A stretch of DNA of 64,000 bases from Corynebacterium aquilae DSM 44791 (GCF_001941445.1 NZ_CP009245.1:1449992-1513991); one strand, 5' to 3'; positions 37,500 to 45,299 are shown, counted from the stretch's first letter. The notes: generated from the sequence alone by a model not told the origin. A program made the numbers and translations.

Positions 37500-38033
37500 C
37501 TAGTTGTTTTCGTACCAGCCCCACAGAATCGTTCGGGCAATGCTGTGGAAGTACAGATTAAAGCCCAAGACGGTGGGGGTAGCATCTGCCGGGATATCGA
37601 GCGAGTCCACATCGACGGCGTGAACGGCGAACAGGTAACGGTGCGGGCCGTGCCCCGCAGGAGGCTGCGGGCCGTAGTAGTCGGCCATGCCGGAGTCGCC
37701 CTTGAGGACGACTGCGCCGTCAATGTCCGCGAGATCCCCGGCGCCGGTTGGCAATTCGGTGACGTCGGCTGGGATATTGAAAGCCGCCCAATGCCAGAAA
37801 CCAGCTGCGGTCGGCGCATCCGGATCGAAGCAGGTCACCGCCAGGGACTTCGTGCCTTCGGGCAGATCGCTCCACGACAGCTGGGGGCTGATGTTTGACG
37901 GTGCCGCGTGAGCATCGGGAATTCTTTCACCATTGCTGAGATCGCTGGACGTCAGGGTGAATTCCGGCAAATCTTTCAAGGGGGCATATGGGTCGGGGCC
38001 AGGAAAACGGGGATCATTGTATGCGGTGCTCAT
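37500..38033 (-). CDS. YbhB/YbcL-type phosphatidylethanolamine-binding (PEBP) family protein
   Basis: 177 residues from the ATG at 38033; a GTG two codons upstream is the alternative. The PEBP signature is present: NISPQLSWSDLPEGTKSLAVTCFDPDAPTAAGFWHWAAFNIP (conserved DPDAP and HW) and GPQPPAGHGPHRYLFAVHAVD. Bacterial members are cytoplasmic or periplasmic proteins with an anion pocket and no firmly known role; no signal peptide is seen here. It is the gene downstream of the ABC pair? No: it is transcribed leftwards, starting 51 bases after the stop of the first ABC gene, so it could be read through from that operon. Confidence 0.88.
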   Translation of the reverse strand: MSTAYNDPRFPGPDPYAPLKDLPEFTLTSSDLSNGERIPDAHAAPSNISPQLSWSDLPEGTKSLAVTCFDPDAPTAAGFWHWAAFNIPADVTELPTGAGDLADIDGAVVLKGDSGMADYYGPQPPAGHGPHRYLFAVHAVDVDSLDIPADATPTVLGFNLYFHSIARTILWGWYENN

Positions 38034-38083
38034 GGTCACATTGTACGAATTTTATTGTTCCCCGTCACATTATTGGCGACCTT

Positions 38084-39940
38084 TTATTCCCCACCCCCGC
38101 TTTCGGGCCGCGCATCGCCGCTATGTGCCCACGCTGAATACAGTCGGGCGTAGCTGCCACCAACGTCCAACAATTCTTGATGGGTGCCATCCTCGATGAC
38201 TGCCCCCTGATCCATGACGATAATGCGATCCGCTCCAGCGGCCTGGTCCAGCCGGTGCGCAATCACGATGCTCGTGCGCCCCTTCGTTGCCTCCTGCGCG
38301 GCGGATTCCAACATCTTGGCAGCATCACTCCCAGCCTCGCTGGTTGCTTCATCCATAATCAGCACGGGAGGATCCACCAGCAGCACGCGAGCCAGCGATA
38401 GCTGCTGTTCAATTGCTGCCGGCAAATCTTCTGCGCCCGTGCCTACCCGAGTATCAAGTCCTTCGGGGAAGTTCCTCATGAAGTCCACGGAAGTTTTCGA
38501 CAGGCCAACCGCGTGGAGGGCGGAAAGCAGTTGCTCGTCGGAGGCGCCTGGCTTTGCCAGTAACAAATCGTCGCGCAAAGTTCCGGAGAAAATATGGACT
38601 TCTTGGCTCATTAGAGTCACGTGCCGGGCAGTCCATTCGTCGCTCACAGTTGCGGTGTCCACGTCACCGACGCGCACAGTTCCCGATGTGGGAACGTTGA
38701 TGCCAGCGATGATGGAGGCAAGCGTTGATTTGCCCGCGCCAGAAGCACCAACAATCGCGGTGGTAGTTCCCGCAGCAAAAGTGAGGGTGATGTCCTCCAT
38801 GATCGGCGGGCCATCTTGGTAGCCGAAGGTCACATGGTCGACGATAACTTCCGGCGCCTGAGTGATGTCTGCCGTTGTGGACGTCACCGCGCCTTCAGAG
38901 ATCTTGGCAAGGGATACGGCTCGACCGAGGCTAGTAAAGGCTTCTTGAACACGACCAAGCATTAACACCGCATTAAAGATCGGCATTTCCATGCGCATAA
39001 CCACCATCACCGCCGCAGTAGCCTGCCCAGGAGTCATGATGCCCCTGTAGGTTAAAAATCCTGCCAGGGCGATCACGCTCATGAGGTAGCCACCGTAGAT
39101 GACGTAGGCATAGCCAATGAGGCGAGCAAAAATTGGCGCGGTATATAGACGAGCCCGCACGGCGCGCCAGGACGAGCTTTGCAGGCGCTTATGCGCCCAC
39201 TGATGCAGTCCGAGGGACTTGATGGTGGGCAATGCCCTGATGGAGTCCAAAAGAATATTGTTCATTTGGCCTTCGCGGCTTGCCACAACGTTTGCTGCCT
39301 GGGGCAACAATGCAGTATTTCGCTTTACGGGCACCCACACCAAAGCCACTAGTACAACGAAAGGTATCAAGAGTCGTAGATCAATGGCTCCGAGGGCAAA
39401 CAATGATGCCGGAAACATCAAGACGGCAAGGGCGACCCTGAACGCCATGTTGCCCATGGTGTTGACGAAGTCATCGATGTCTTTGGTCAGGCGCGTCATC
39501 ACGTTGCCGGTTCCCAACTCCATGATGCGTGGGATGGGAGCTGCCAACGTAGCCTTCAGACAAGCTTGACGAAGATCCACACTTATTTGGCGCAAATTCA
39601 AAGAGATGACATAGCGTCCGAGGGTGCGCCCCAATTGATCCGCAACGTAAGACACCGCAAGCACGATAATCGCGCCGATCACGGCTTTTTCGCCCGTGCC
39701 GAGCAAGGGGAGCGAACCCCCTTGGAAAACATCGACGAGTCGGCCCGTCAACCAGGCTGAACCAATCAGCGACACCAAAGTCACACCGAAAGCGAAAGCC
39801 AAACTCGCGTGAGTTGCCCACCGCGGCGCATGCGGCATCGAGGAAAGAAAACGCAGGCTCTGCCTCAAAGAGGCCGGAGCCAATGCGTCAGGCAAGCTAT
39901 CCGCATCGCTACTCGTGGAAGGATGAGCCTTCGACGTCAT
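38084..39940 (-). CDS. ABC exporter half-transporter A (intact Walker A, degenerate signature)
   Basis: 618 residues: six-helix exporter membrane domain (about 40-345), then an ATPase domain with Walker A GASGAGKST (398-406), Q-loop LMSQE, Walker B LIMDE (527-531) and H-loop His562 (IAHRLD). The ABC signature that should read LSGGQ is LPAAI (506-510, in AEDLPAAIEQQLSLARVLL). In a heterodimer, this domain would supply the nucleotide-binding half, and its partner the signature. It begins six bases after the stop of the partner gene. Substrate unknown; the family includes lipid, drug and siderophore exporters. Confidence 0.9.
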   Translation of the reverse strand: MTSKAHPSTSSDADSLPDALAPASLRQSLRFLSSMPHAPRWATHASLAFAFGVTLVSLIGSAWLTGRLVDVFQGGSLPLLGTGEKAVIGAIIVLAVSYVADQLGRTLGRYVISLNLRQISVDLRQACLKATLAAPIPRIMELGTGNVMTRLTKDIDDFVNTMGNMAFRVALAVLMFPASLFALGAIDLRLLIPFVVLVALVWVPVKRNTALLPQAANVVASREGQMNNILLDSIRALPTIKSLGLHQWAHKRLQSSSWRAVRARLYTAPIFARLIGYAYVIYGGYLMSVIALAGFLTYRGIMTPGQATAAVMVVMRMEMPIFNAVLMLGRVQEAFTSLGRAVSLAKISEGAVTSTTADITQAPEVIVDHVTFGYQDGPPIMEDITLTFAAGTTTAIVGASGAGKSTLASIIAGINVPTSGTVRVGDVDTATVSDEWTARHVTLMSQEVHIFSGTLRDDLLLAKPGASDEQLLSALHAVGLSKTSVDFMRNFPEGLDTRVGTGAEDLPAAIEQQLSLARVLLVDPPVLIMDEATSEAGSDAAKMLESAAQEATKGRTSIVIAHRLDQAAGADRIIVMDQGAVIEDGTHQELLDVGGSYARLYSAWAHSGDARPESGGGE

Positions 39941-39946
39941 CGGCCG

Positions 39947-41620
39947 TTACACCACCTTTCCCTGTTGATCTTTGGCGTCTGCTTCGCCGGTTGCATAGCG
40001 CGATAACTCATATCCACTCAGCACCCGGTTTGCTGCAGTGGCCCACAGTCGCGAAGTAGAAATCACCACCGTGCTTCGTGTCGCACGGGAGGCAGCAACC
40101 GCTTGGGCGACGTTATTCAACGTCACGGCGTCTAGCCCGTTGGTTGGCTCATCGAGAACCATCACAGGAGGATCCATGGCGATGATGCGTGCCAGAGCTA
40201 AGCGTTGGCGTTGGCCACCAGACAGGTTCAAGCCTGCCTCGCCGATCGGGGTTGTTGGCAGGGAACCATCAGCGCCAAAACCGCCCAGCCTGCGGACGAT
40301 ATCGCCACATTGCGCGGCTTCCAAAGCGGCAGCAACCGTGGCGGGATCAATGGCCCCAACCGGGTTGATGTTGTCTTGCAGCGAGCCTTCGAAAATGCTC
40401 ACCGCATGTGGAGAAGCCAATGCACCATCAGCTGCCGCCACAGCTTCGGCGAGAGCGCGGGCGCCGGAAAATTCCGCTGGTGTAGTCGGTGCGAGCACCA
40501 CGAGCCCCGGCTCAGAGACGATGTCACCAGCTGCTGCCAGAACTGCTGGCGAAAACTGATGGCGGGTCTCCAACGGGATGGATTTTTCAAAAGCAATGAT
40601 GCGTTCCATGCTTGCCGTCGCCCGCGCCCAGGTGTCGGTCAGAAGACCCAAAGAAATACCCATTGCGGAAAAAGACGGTGGCACGATCATGGAAACAGTG
40701 ACCATCTCGCCGGGGCTAATGGTCCCCGAAAACGCCATCCACGCCGTTACCGCTAACACCGCAGCACTCGCGGTTCCGGGTACGACCTGTCGAACCAAAG
40801 ACGCCCAGGCGCCGACCTTAACGTCTTTGATCATCGCTTCTAACGCTTCATCGGCGGCTTGATCGAATCTTTGCGACGTAAATTGTGTTGCGCCCAAGCC
40901 TTTGATGACCCGCACACCCTGGGCGTAGTCGGTTGCCAATGCAGTTGTTTTGGCTTCTTTGGCGCGACGAAGCTTAGAAACCTCGCGCACTGGTGCCGCT
41001 GTGAGTTTGGAAGCAAGCATTGTCGCTAGTCCCCCGACGAGAACCATCAGGGATAAGCGCCAATCAATAGGGGTAATCACGGCGATAGCGGCGATCAAGG
41101 TCACCAGCATTGACAGCGGAAAGCTGAAAGCAAACTTAATCATCGCCGCTGTTTCCGTGTCCTGGTCGAGTGTATTGAGTACCTCGCCGGGGGTTTTCTT
41201 CATCTCGCCGCCAGAAGCAACCTTTTTGAGCAGGTCCACGCGCATAGCGTGGCGTAGGCGTTGAATGGCCAAGCCATTGAAGTTTTCCAGGATGGATTCG
41301 AAAACCCACTGTGCGACAAAAAGGAAAAACAGGACCGCGAGCAGTGCGGCGATGAGGGTGCTGTGCCCGGGCTCGAAGATAGTGTCAGTCGCTTTGCCCA
41401 GCAGTTTTGAAATTGCAATGGAAATGACGGGCACCAATTGCGCAACAAAAACCCACGCAACGGTCCGTGGGTAGCTAAAAGCTGCCGCGATGGTTGCTTT
41501 TTTCGGCGTGTGTGCAACATCCACCGCGACGTGCGTATCCTCTGGAACCTCCTGGGGAGCGATCCAATTCCATGGAGCCCGCGGCGGTTTCTTTAATTTC
41601 TCCGTGGTGGGCGTGGTCAT
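39947..41620 (-). CDS. ABC exporter half-transporter B (intact signature, Walker A lost)
   Basis: 557 residues from the ATG at 41620 ([17 protein letters not shown]). Exporter membrane domain about 45-340. The ATPase domain is eroded: the Walker A site is replaced by [15 protein letters not shown] (about 376-390), the stretch to the Q-loop is shortened ([11 protein letters not shown]), and the H-loop His is replaced (VVISTSRL). The signature LSGGQRQR (466-473), Walker B VMVLDE (486-491) and D-loop GLDA are perfect. It is exactly complementary to the defects of the downstream partner, so a heterodimer with one working ATP site is expected. First gene of the pair, behind an inverted repeat. Confidence 0.9.
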   Translation of the reverse strand: MTTPTTEKLKKPPRAPWNWIAPQEVPEDTHVAVDVAHTPKKATIAAAFSYPRTVAWVFVAQLVPVISIAISKLLGKATDTIFEPGHSTLIAALLAVLFFLFVAQWVFESILENFNGLAIQRLRHAMRVDLLKKVASGGEMKKTPGEVLNTLDQDTETAAMIKFAFSFPLSMLVTLIAAIAVITPIDWRLSLMVLVGGLATMLASKLTAAPVREVSKLRRAKEAKTTALATDYAQGVRVIKGLGATQFTSQRFDQAADEALEAMIKDVKVGAWASLVRQVVPGTASAAVLAVTAWMAFSGTISPGEMVTVSMIVPPSFSAMGISLGLLTDTWARATASMERIIAFEKSIPLETRHQFSPAVLAAAGDIVSEPGLVVLAPTTPAEFSGARALAEAVAAADGALASPHAVSIFEGSLQDNINPVGAIDPATVAAALEAAQCGDIVRRLGGFGADGSLPTTPIGEAGLNLSGGQRQRLALARIIAMDPPVMVLDEPTNGLDAVTLNNVAQAVAASRATRSTVVISTSRLWATAANRVLSGYELSRYATGEADAKDQQGKVV

Positions 41621-41622
41621 AG

Positions 41623-41651
41623 GCAACACAGTACACGAATTACAGTGTTGC
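41623..41651. promoter_or_regulatory. Inverted repeat upstream of the ABC exporter operon
   Basis: GCAACACAGTA (41623-41633) and TACAGTGTTGC (41641-41651) are 11-base arms with one mismatch and a 7-base spacer, starting two bases before the first ABC start codon. The position and symmetry suit a dimeric repressor. No regulator gene is adjacent. Confidence 0.55.
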
Positions 41652-41683
41652 AATCAGGGGAAAACGTGCCCCTAACTGCAGAT

Positions 41684-41713
41684 TTGTTTTCTCTAGGGGC
41701 TGTTGACTACAGT
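41684..41713 (+). promoter_or_regulatory. Probable promoter of tRNA-Leu
   Basis: TTGTTT (41684-41689) and TACAGT (41708-41713) with an 18-base spacer, placing the start about 30 bases before the mature tRNA end. Confidence 0.45.
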
Positions 41714-41748
41714 AGTGCAAGTGCCAAGCCGAAAGGCTTAAACACCCA

Positions 41749-41834
41749 GCCCGGGTGGCGGAATGGCAGACGCGCTAGCTTGAGGTGCTAGTGTCCTATT
41801 AACGGACGTGGGGGTTCAAGTCCCCCCTCGGGCA
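41749..41834 (+). tRNA. tRNA-Leu (anticodon GAG)
   Basis: 86 bases with a class II fold. Acceptor GCCCGGG (41749-41755) pairs with CTCGGGC (41827-41833), discriminator A. The anticodon stem CTAGC/GCTAG encloses loop TTGAGGT, anticodon GAG, reading CUC/CUU. The long variable arm GTGTCCTATTAACGGAC is typical of Leu. T-arm GGGGGTTCAAGTCCCCC. CCA is not encoded. An IS481-type element is inserted three bases beyond the end, but the tRNA is whole. Confidence 0.96.
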
Positions 41835-41837
41835 CAT
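41823..41837 (+). repeat. 15-bp target-site duplication, left copy
   Basis: CCCCCTCGGGCACAT; overlaps the 3' end of tRNA-Leu and abuts the left end of the IS481-type element. The identical copy is at 45099-45113. Confidence 0.9.
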
Positions 41838-41841
41838 TGTG

Positions 41842-41888
41842 ATGTCTCGGGACATGCTTGACAGCGTGTCCCGAGACATTCTTTTTTT
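41842..41888 (+). terminator. Hairpin plus T-run in the IS left end, after tRNA-Leu
   Basis: ATGTCTCGGGACA (41842-41854) pairs perfectly with TGTCCCGAGACAT (41867-41879), followed by CTTTTTTT on the plus strand. It lies eight bases after the tRNA end, inside the IS end, and could act as its new terminator. Confidence 0.75.
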
Positions 41889-41928
41889 CTGGTTTTTGGT
41901 TTAGGCCTGCCTCGTTCGTTGTGGGGGC

Positions 41929-41936
41929 GGGTTTTT
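41929..41936. repeat. 8-bp target-site duplication of the nested IS, left copy
   Basis: GGGTTTTT directly abuts the left terminal repeat of the IS1249-type element; the same octamer is at 43687-43694. Confidence 0.85.
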
Positions 41937-42500
41937 GGGCTATAGGACAAAAAGTGTGTCTGCACGGCGTGTCGTGGATATAGGACAAAAAGTGTGTCCG
42001 GTTTTAGCGGGGTTGGCCTTTTCGGATTCCTATAGAGTGGGTGTAGCCGGTGTCGATACCGGTGTCGTATTCGGCAGGAGCTCCAGTGGGGTTGCTGTCG
42101 GTTAGTGCTTCGGTGGCTGTTTTAACTTTGGCGAGTTGGTTAGTCCCGAAGTCGTGTTGCCTGGCGATTTCTATGAGGTCGCCAGGCTTTTTCGTTCTGC
42201 TTAGCAGCCACCATTCGCGGGCTATAGGACAAAATGTGTGTCTGCACGGCGTGTCGTGGATATAGGACAAAAAGTGTGTCCGGTTTTAGCGGGGTTGGCC
42301 TTTTCGGATTCCTATAGAGTGGGTGTAGCCGGTGTCGATACCGGTGTCGTATTCGGCAGGAGCTCCAGTGGGGTTGCTGTCGGTTAGTGCTTCGGTGGCT
42401 GTTTTAACTTTGGCGAGTTGGTTAGTCCCGAAGTCGTGTTGCCTGGCGATTTCTATGAGGTCGCCAGGCTTTTTCGTTCTGCTTAGCAGCCACCATTCGC
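41937..42500. repeat. 282-bp tandem duplication of the IS1249-type left end
   Basis: 41937-42218 and 42219-42500 are head-to-tail copies differing at one base noticed by eye (AAAAAG versus AAAATG near 42234). Each begins with the terminal repeat GGGCTATAGGACA and contains a second internal TATAGGACAAAAAGTGTGTC about 36 bases further in, so four such ends lie on the left side. Confidence 0.93.
42004..42218 (-). pseudogene. Duplicated C-terminal fragment of the IS1249-type transposase
   Basis: About 71 codons identical to the last part of the transposase at 42286-43539 (WWLLSRTKKPGDLIEIARQH ... GIRKGQPR), produced by the 282-bp duplication. It lacks the catalytic core; an in-frame upstream ATG within the terminal repeat is probably fortuitous. 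Confidence 0.85.
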
Positions 42501-43539
42501 AGAGTTTTCTTTGGCGTTCTGCGGGTAGTCCTCTGTGTGCGTGCAGCAGTGCTTTCAAGGGGCTGTTGATGCCGCCTTCTAGGCTGTTGGTGCTGGATTG
42601 GTAGATCGCCTCGTAGATGGTGTTGGGGCTGTCGGTGTCTGTGCCGATGACCGCGATGGATTGTTCGATGAAGGCGAACAGGTGGTTTCGCCGGGTTTGT
42701 TCCATCAGGATGCGGTGGGCGCTGCGTGCACGGTCGTGGGTGTACCAGTAGTGCTTGTTTTTCCTTTTGTTGTTGGGGATAAGCACTTTGGGGCAGCTGT
42801 CGATGTAGGTTTTTTCATCCAGCCAGTCGCGGTATTGGTTGCTGACCTGGTGAAAGAGAGTGACCCATTGTGCTGCTTGTTGGTTGTTGGTGACTTTCAG
42901 CAGTTTTAGCGATAGGGCGCGTAGGGCTTTGCCGCAGTTGGATTGGGGGCGTGTTGTGACGTATCGCTGGACGTTGCGTTTGATGTGGATCAGGCAGCGT
43001 TGGATGTGGGTGTGGGCTTGTGGGGTGGCTGGATCGTTTGGGAAGACGTCGTTGATTGCTGATAGTGCGGCATTGCACCCATCTGTGGTGATCAGTCGGG
43101 GGCGTTGGATTCGGTGGAGGAGGTGTTGGTATGCCCGGGTGTTTTCGCTGTGTGACCAGTGCCAGGTCAGTACTTTGTTGGTGGTTGATGCGATGAGCAG
43201 GCATTGCTGTTTGTTGAAGTAGGTGGCGTCGATAAAGACTTGTTCGTCGTAGTTGTTGTCGCCTGTGGGGGTGGGGATGGGGATGAGCCAGAAAGGTTCG
43301 AACCAGCGTTGTAGTGTGCGTCGGCTGAGTTGGTGGTGGCGGGCGAAGTCTGCCAGTGATTGGGTGGATTGGACCCAGGACAAAAACAGTGTGAAGCGAA
43401 CGAGTTGTGTGTGGGCTGTATTTGTTTGTGTGAAGGAGTGTCCGCAGTGTTTGCAGCGCCATCGTTGGCGGTTTTTGCTGGTTGAGCCGTTTTTCTTTGT
43501 GGGTGATTGGCAGATGGGGCAAGTAGGTGATGTTGGCAT
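42286..43539 (-). CDS. IS1249-type transposase
   Basis: 417 residues. An N-terminal zinc ribbon CPICQSPTKKNGS ... CKHCGHSF (residues 6-34) precedes a helix-turn-helix (ADFARHHQLSRRTLQRWF) and a MULE/IS256-like DDE core with Asp in VFIDATYF, Asp in LITTDGC and Glu in NSLEGGINS. The reading frame is complete, so the element may still be mobile. The stop is in the second copy of the duplicated segment. Confidence 0.9.
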   Translation of the reverse strand: MPTSPTCPICQSPTKKNGSTSKNRQRWRCKHCGHSFTQTNTAHTQLVRFTLFLSWVQSTQSLADFARHHQLSRRTLQRWFEPFWLIPIPTPTGDNNYDEQVFIDATYFNKQQCLLIASTTNKVLTWHWSHSENTRAYQHLLHRIQRPRLITTDGCNAALSAINDVFPNDPATPQAHTHIQRCLIHIKRNVQRYVTTRPQSNCGKALRALSLKLLKVTNNQQAAQWVTLFHQVSNQYRDWLDEKTYIDSCPKVLIPNNKRKNKHYWYTHDRARSAHRILMEQTRRNHLFAFIEQSIAVIGTDTDSPNTIYEAIYQSSTNSLEGGINSPLKALLHAHRGLPAERQRKLCEWWLLSRTKKPGDLIEIARQHDFGTNQLAKVKTATEALTDSNPTGAPAEYDTGIDTGYTHSIGIRKGQPR

Positions 43540-43595
43540 TTACCCCGCATACCACATGTTGTTTGAAAAACGGGGATATTTGACCTGAGGCTGGT

Positions 43596-44942
43596 TTAGC
43601 TCCTTGTCAGGAGATGAAAAACGCCTTTATCGCAGGTCAGCACTTGAAAAAACATACTTACAGACACACTTTTTGTCCTATAGCCCGGGTTTTTTGGTTT
43701 TTTCGGGCCAGGTATCGGCCGGCCGGGTGGGGGTGGGTACTTCTCGTAGGGAGTTTGGTACTGCTTGGTTGGGTCGAGGCTGTGGCGCGCGATGATGGTG
43801 CCTGTTGATGTTTCGACAACGGTCGTGTCTTGGTCGGCGATGATGATGGTGATGGGGGTGTGTCGCCAGGATCTTCCGATGCCGAGTTTGAGGAGTTTAC
43901 CTGCGTGGCGTAGTGTGCATTTGCCTGATGCGTCGACGATGTCGGTGCGGATTCTGTGGTCGGTGTCGGGGTCGTAGGTGGGGTCGGGGACGGCTTTGGG
44001 GGCGCTGGTGTAAACCTTCATGGGGATTGTTCGGCCGAGGGATTTGTGGGGTCGTCGGGTGTTGTATTCCTCGACGACTTCATCGATTTGGTGCTGCAGT
44101 TGCTCGATGGTTTCCGCTGGTGGTTTGGCTTTGAGTGCTTTTTTGAATGTTTGGTGCCAGCGTTCGATTTTGCCTTGGGTTTGGAGGTGTCCCGGGCGGC
44201 CGTTTTTCTGCTTGATGTGGTGTTTGTACAGCAGTTGCTCGAATCCGTTGCGGGTGCCGGGGCTGCCGGTTAGTCGGGATGTGAAGACCATGCCGTTGTC
44301 GGTGAGGGTGGATTGCGGTAGGCCGTAGGTGTCGAAGGCGCGTGTGACGAAGGCGACGACGATGGGGCCGGTGACTACGGGGTAGGCCTGTGCGCCGATG
44401 ATGAGGCGTGAGTAGTCGTCGATACAGTCGAGGATTTCAGCTTTTGTGCCGTCTTTGAGGGGGTATTCGGTGACGTCGAGTTGCCAGCATTCGTTGGGTA
44501 GTTCCGCTTGGAAGCGTATGTAGCTGCTTTTGGGGCGGCGTTTGGGGTGTGGGGTGACGAGGCCTTCTTTGGTGAGGATGCGGTGGATGGTGGATGCCGC
44601 GGGCGCGTGGTGTCCTTGTTGGATTAGGTGCCAGCGGATGGTTTCGGGGCCTGCGTCAAGGCCTTGCTGTGTCAGTGTGCGGCGCAGATTGATGATGCGT
44701 GTGATGGTGGTGGGGGTGGTGCGTTGCGGGCTGGTGTGGGGGCGTGTGGATTGTGGTTTGAGTCCTTGTTCGCCGTGTTGTTCGTAGGCGCGGAGAATGG
44801 TGTAGATGGTTTGGCGGCTGAGGTTGAGCGCTTTGGCGATGGCGGTGACGGATTGGCCGTTGCGGTGCCTGACGATGATGGCTTTGTTGCGGTTGTATGT
44901 GGTGTTGCGTCGGGGTTTTTGGGGGATGTTCATGGTTGCCAT
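43596..44942 (-). CDS. IS481-family transposase with replaced C-terminus
   Basis: 448 residues as read. An N-terminal helix-turn-helix (QSVTAIAKALNLSRQTIYTILRAY) precedes the integrase core with a DDE triad: WQLDVTEYP, STLTDNGMVF and KIERWHQTFKKAL. Everything after about residue 418 (from YRTKSVSV) is encoded by the terminal repeat of the nested IS. Rejoining the flanks across one GGGTTTTT copy predicts that the original protein ended about ten residues later (PPQRTRQA). The catalytic core is therefore untouched and only the tail is swapped. Confidence 0.88.
   Translation of the reverse strand: MATMNIPQKPRRNTTYNRNKAIIVRHRNGQSVTAIAKALNLSRQTIYTILRAYEQHGEQGLKPQSTRPHTSPQRTTPTTITRIINLRRTLTQQGLDAGPETIRWHLIQQGHHAPAASTIHRILTKEGLVTPHPKRRPKSSYIRFQAELPNECWQLDVTEYPLKDGTKAEILDCIDDYSRLIIGAQAYPVVTGPIVVAFVTRAFDTYGLPQSTLTDNGMVFTSRLTGSPGTRNGFEQLLYKHHIKQKNGRPGHLQTQGKIERWHQTFKKALKAKPPAETIEQLQHQIDEVVEEYNTRRPHKSLGRTIPMKVYTSAPKAVPDPTYDPDTDHRIRTDIVDASGKCTLRHAGKLLKLGIGRSWRHTPITIIIADQDTTVVETSTGTIIARHSLDPTKQYQTPYEKYPPPPGRPIPGPKKPKNPGYRTKSVSVSMFFQVLTCDKGVFHLLTRS
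43687..43694. repeat. 8-bp target-site duplication of the nested IS, right copy
   Basis: GGGTTTTT, directly after the right terminal repeat of the IS1249-type element. Confidence 0.85.
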
Positions 44943-45098
44943 CGTTGTGGCTTGGCAACGTGGTTGTGTCAGATATGTCCCGAGACATGTGTCAAATATG
45001 TTTGGTGCTGGTTGTGTTAGGTATGTCTAGGGACATGTGGGGGGTTGTGTGGGGGGTTGTGCTGGTGGGCGGTGTCAGATATGTCCCCGAACTTCACA

Positions 45099-45113
45099 CC
45101 CCCTCGGGCACAT
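45099..45113 (+). repeat. 15-bp target-site duplication, right copy (tRNA-Leu 3' end remnant)
   Basis: CCCCCTCGGGCACAT, identical to 41823-41837. Beyond it the ancestral downstream sequence resumes. Confidence 0.9.
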
Positions 45114-45116
45114 TCG

Positions 45117-45158
45117 AAGTGGTGCGACATTGTTAGTAACAATGTCGCACCACTTTTT
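45117..45158 (+). terminator. Displaced native terminator of tRNA-Leu
   Basis: An inverted repeat with 19-base arms (45117-45135 and 45137-45155) followed by TTTTT. It stands next to the tRNA remnant and would have been a few bases after the tRNA before the insertion. It now lies 3.3 kb away. Confidence 0.85.
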
Positions 45159-45299
45159 GCATATCCCCCTTTCTTTACTGTTGGCCTGTTAGTTTGTTTG
45201 GGTCATGCAGAATGCTCCCCGCTTGCTGTCCGATTTCTCGGTTCGGTAAACGGGGAGCATTTCAATGATTAGATGACGGGTGGGACTTTTATCCAGGTC

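Larger units (their letters stand above)
41937..43686 (-). mobile_element. IS1249-type (IS256-related) insertion sequence, nested in the IS481 element
   Basis: The 26-bp terminal inverted repeats are identical: 41937-41962 (begins GGGCTATAGGACAAAAAG) and 43661-43686 (its exact complement). Flanking GGGTTTTT octamers are its 8-bp target duplication, the length expected for IS256-type elements. Total 1750 bp, of which 282 bp at the left end are duplicated in tandem; without the duplication the element is 1468 bp. The transposase is at 42286-43539 on the minus strand. Confidence 0.88.
41838..45098 (-). mobile_element. IS481-family insertion sequence, interrupted by a nested IS
   Basis: Left end TGTGATGTCTCGGGACAT (from 41838) and right end, read inwards on the minus strand, TGTGAAGTTCGGGGACAT (from 45098) form imperfect terminal inverted repeats in the TGT...ACA style of IS481, each continuing into a TGACA. 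A 15-bp target duplication flanks it. Subtracting the nested insertion (1750 bp plus 8 bp duplication) leaves about 1503 bp, a normal IS481 size. The transposase is at 43596-44942. Orientation given is that of the transposase. Confidence 0.88.

Noticed and set aside
41823..45114. Direct repeat of the tRNA-Leu 3' end as attL/attR of a small integrative element
   Set aside because: No integrase or excisionase is present, and the repeat abuts inverted ends of an IS481-type element to the base. A transposon target duplication explains it better.
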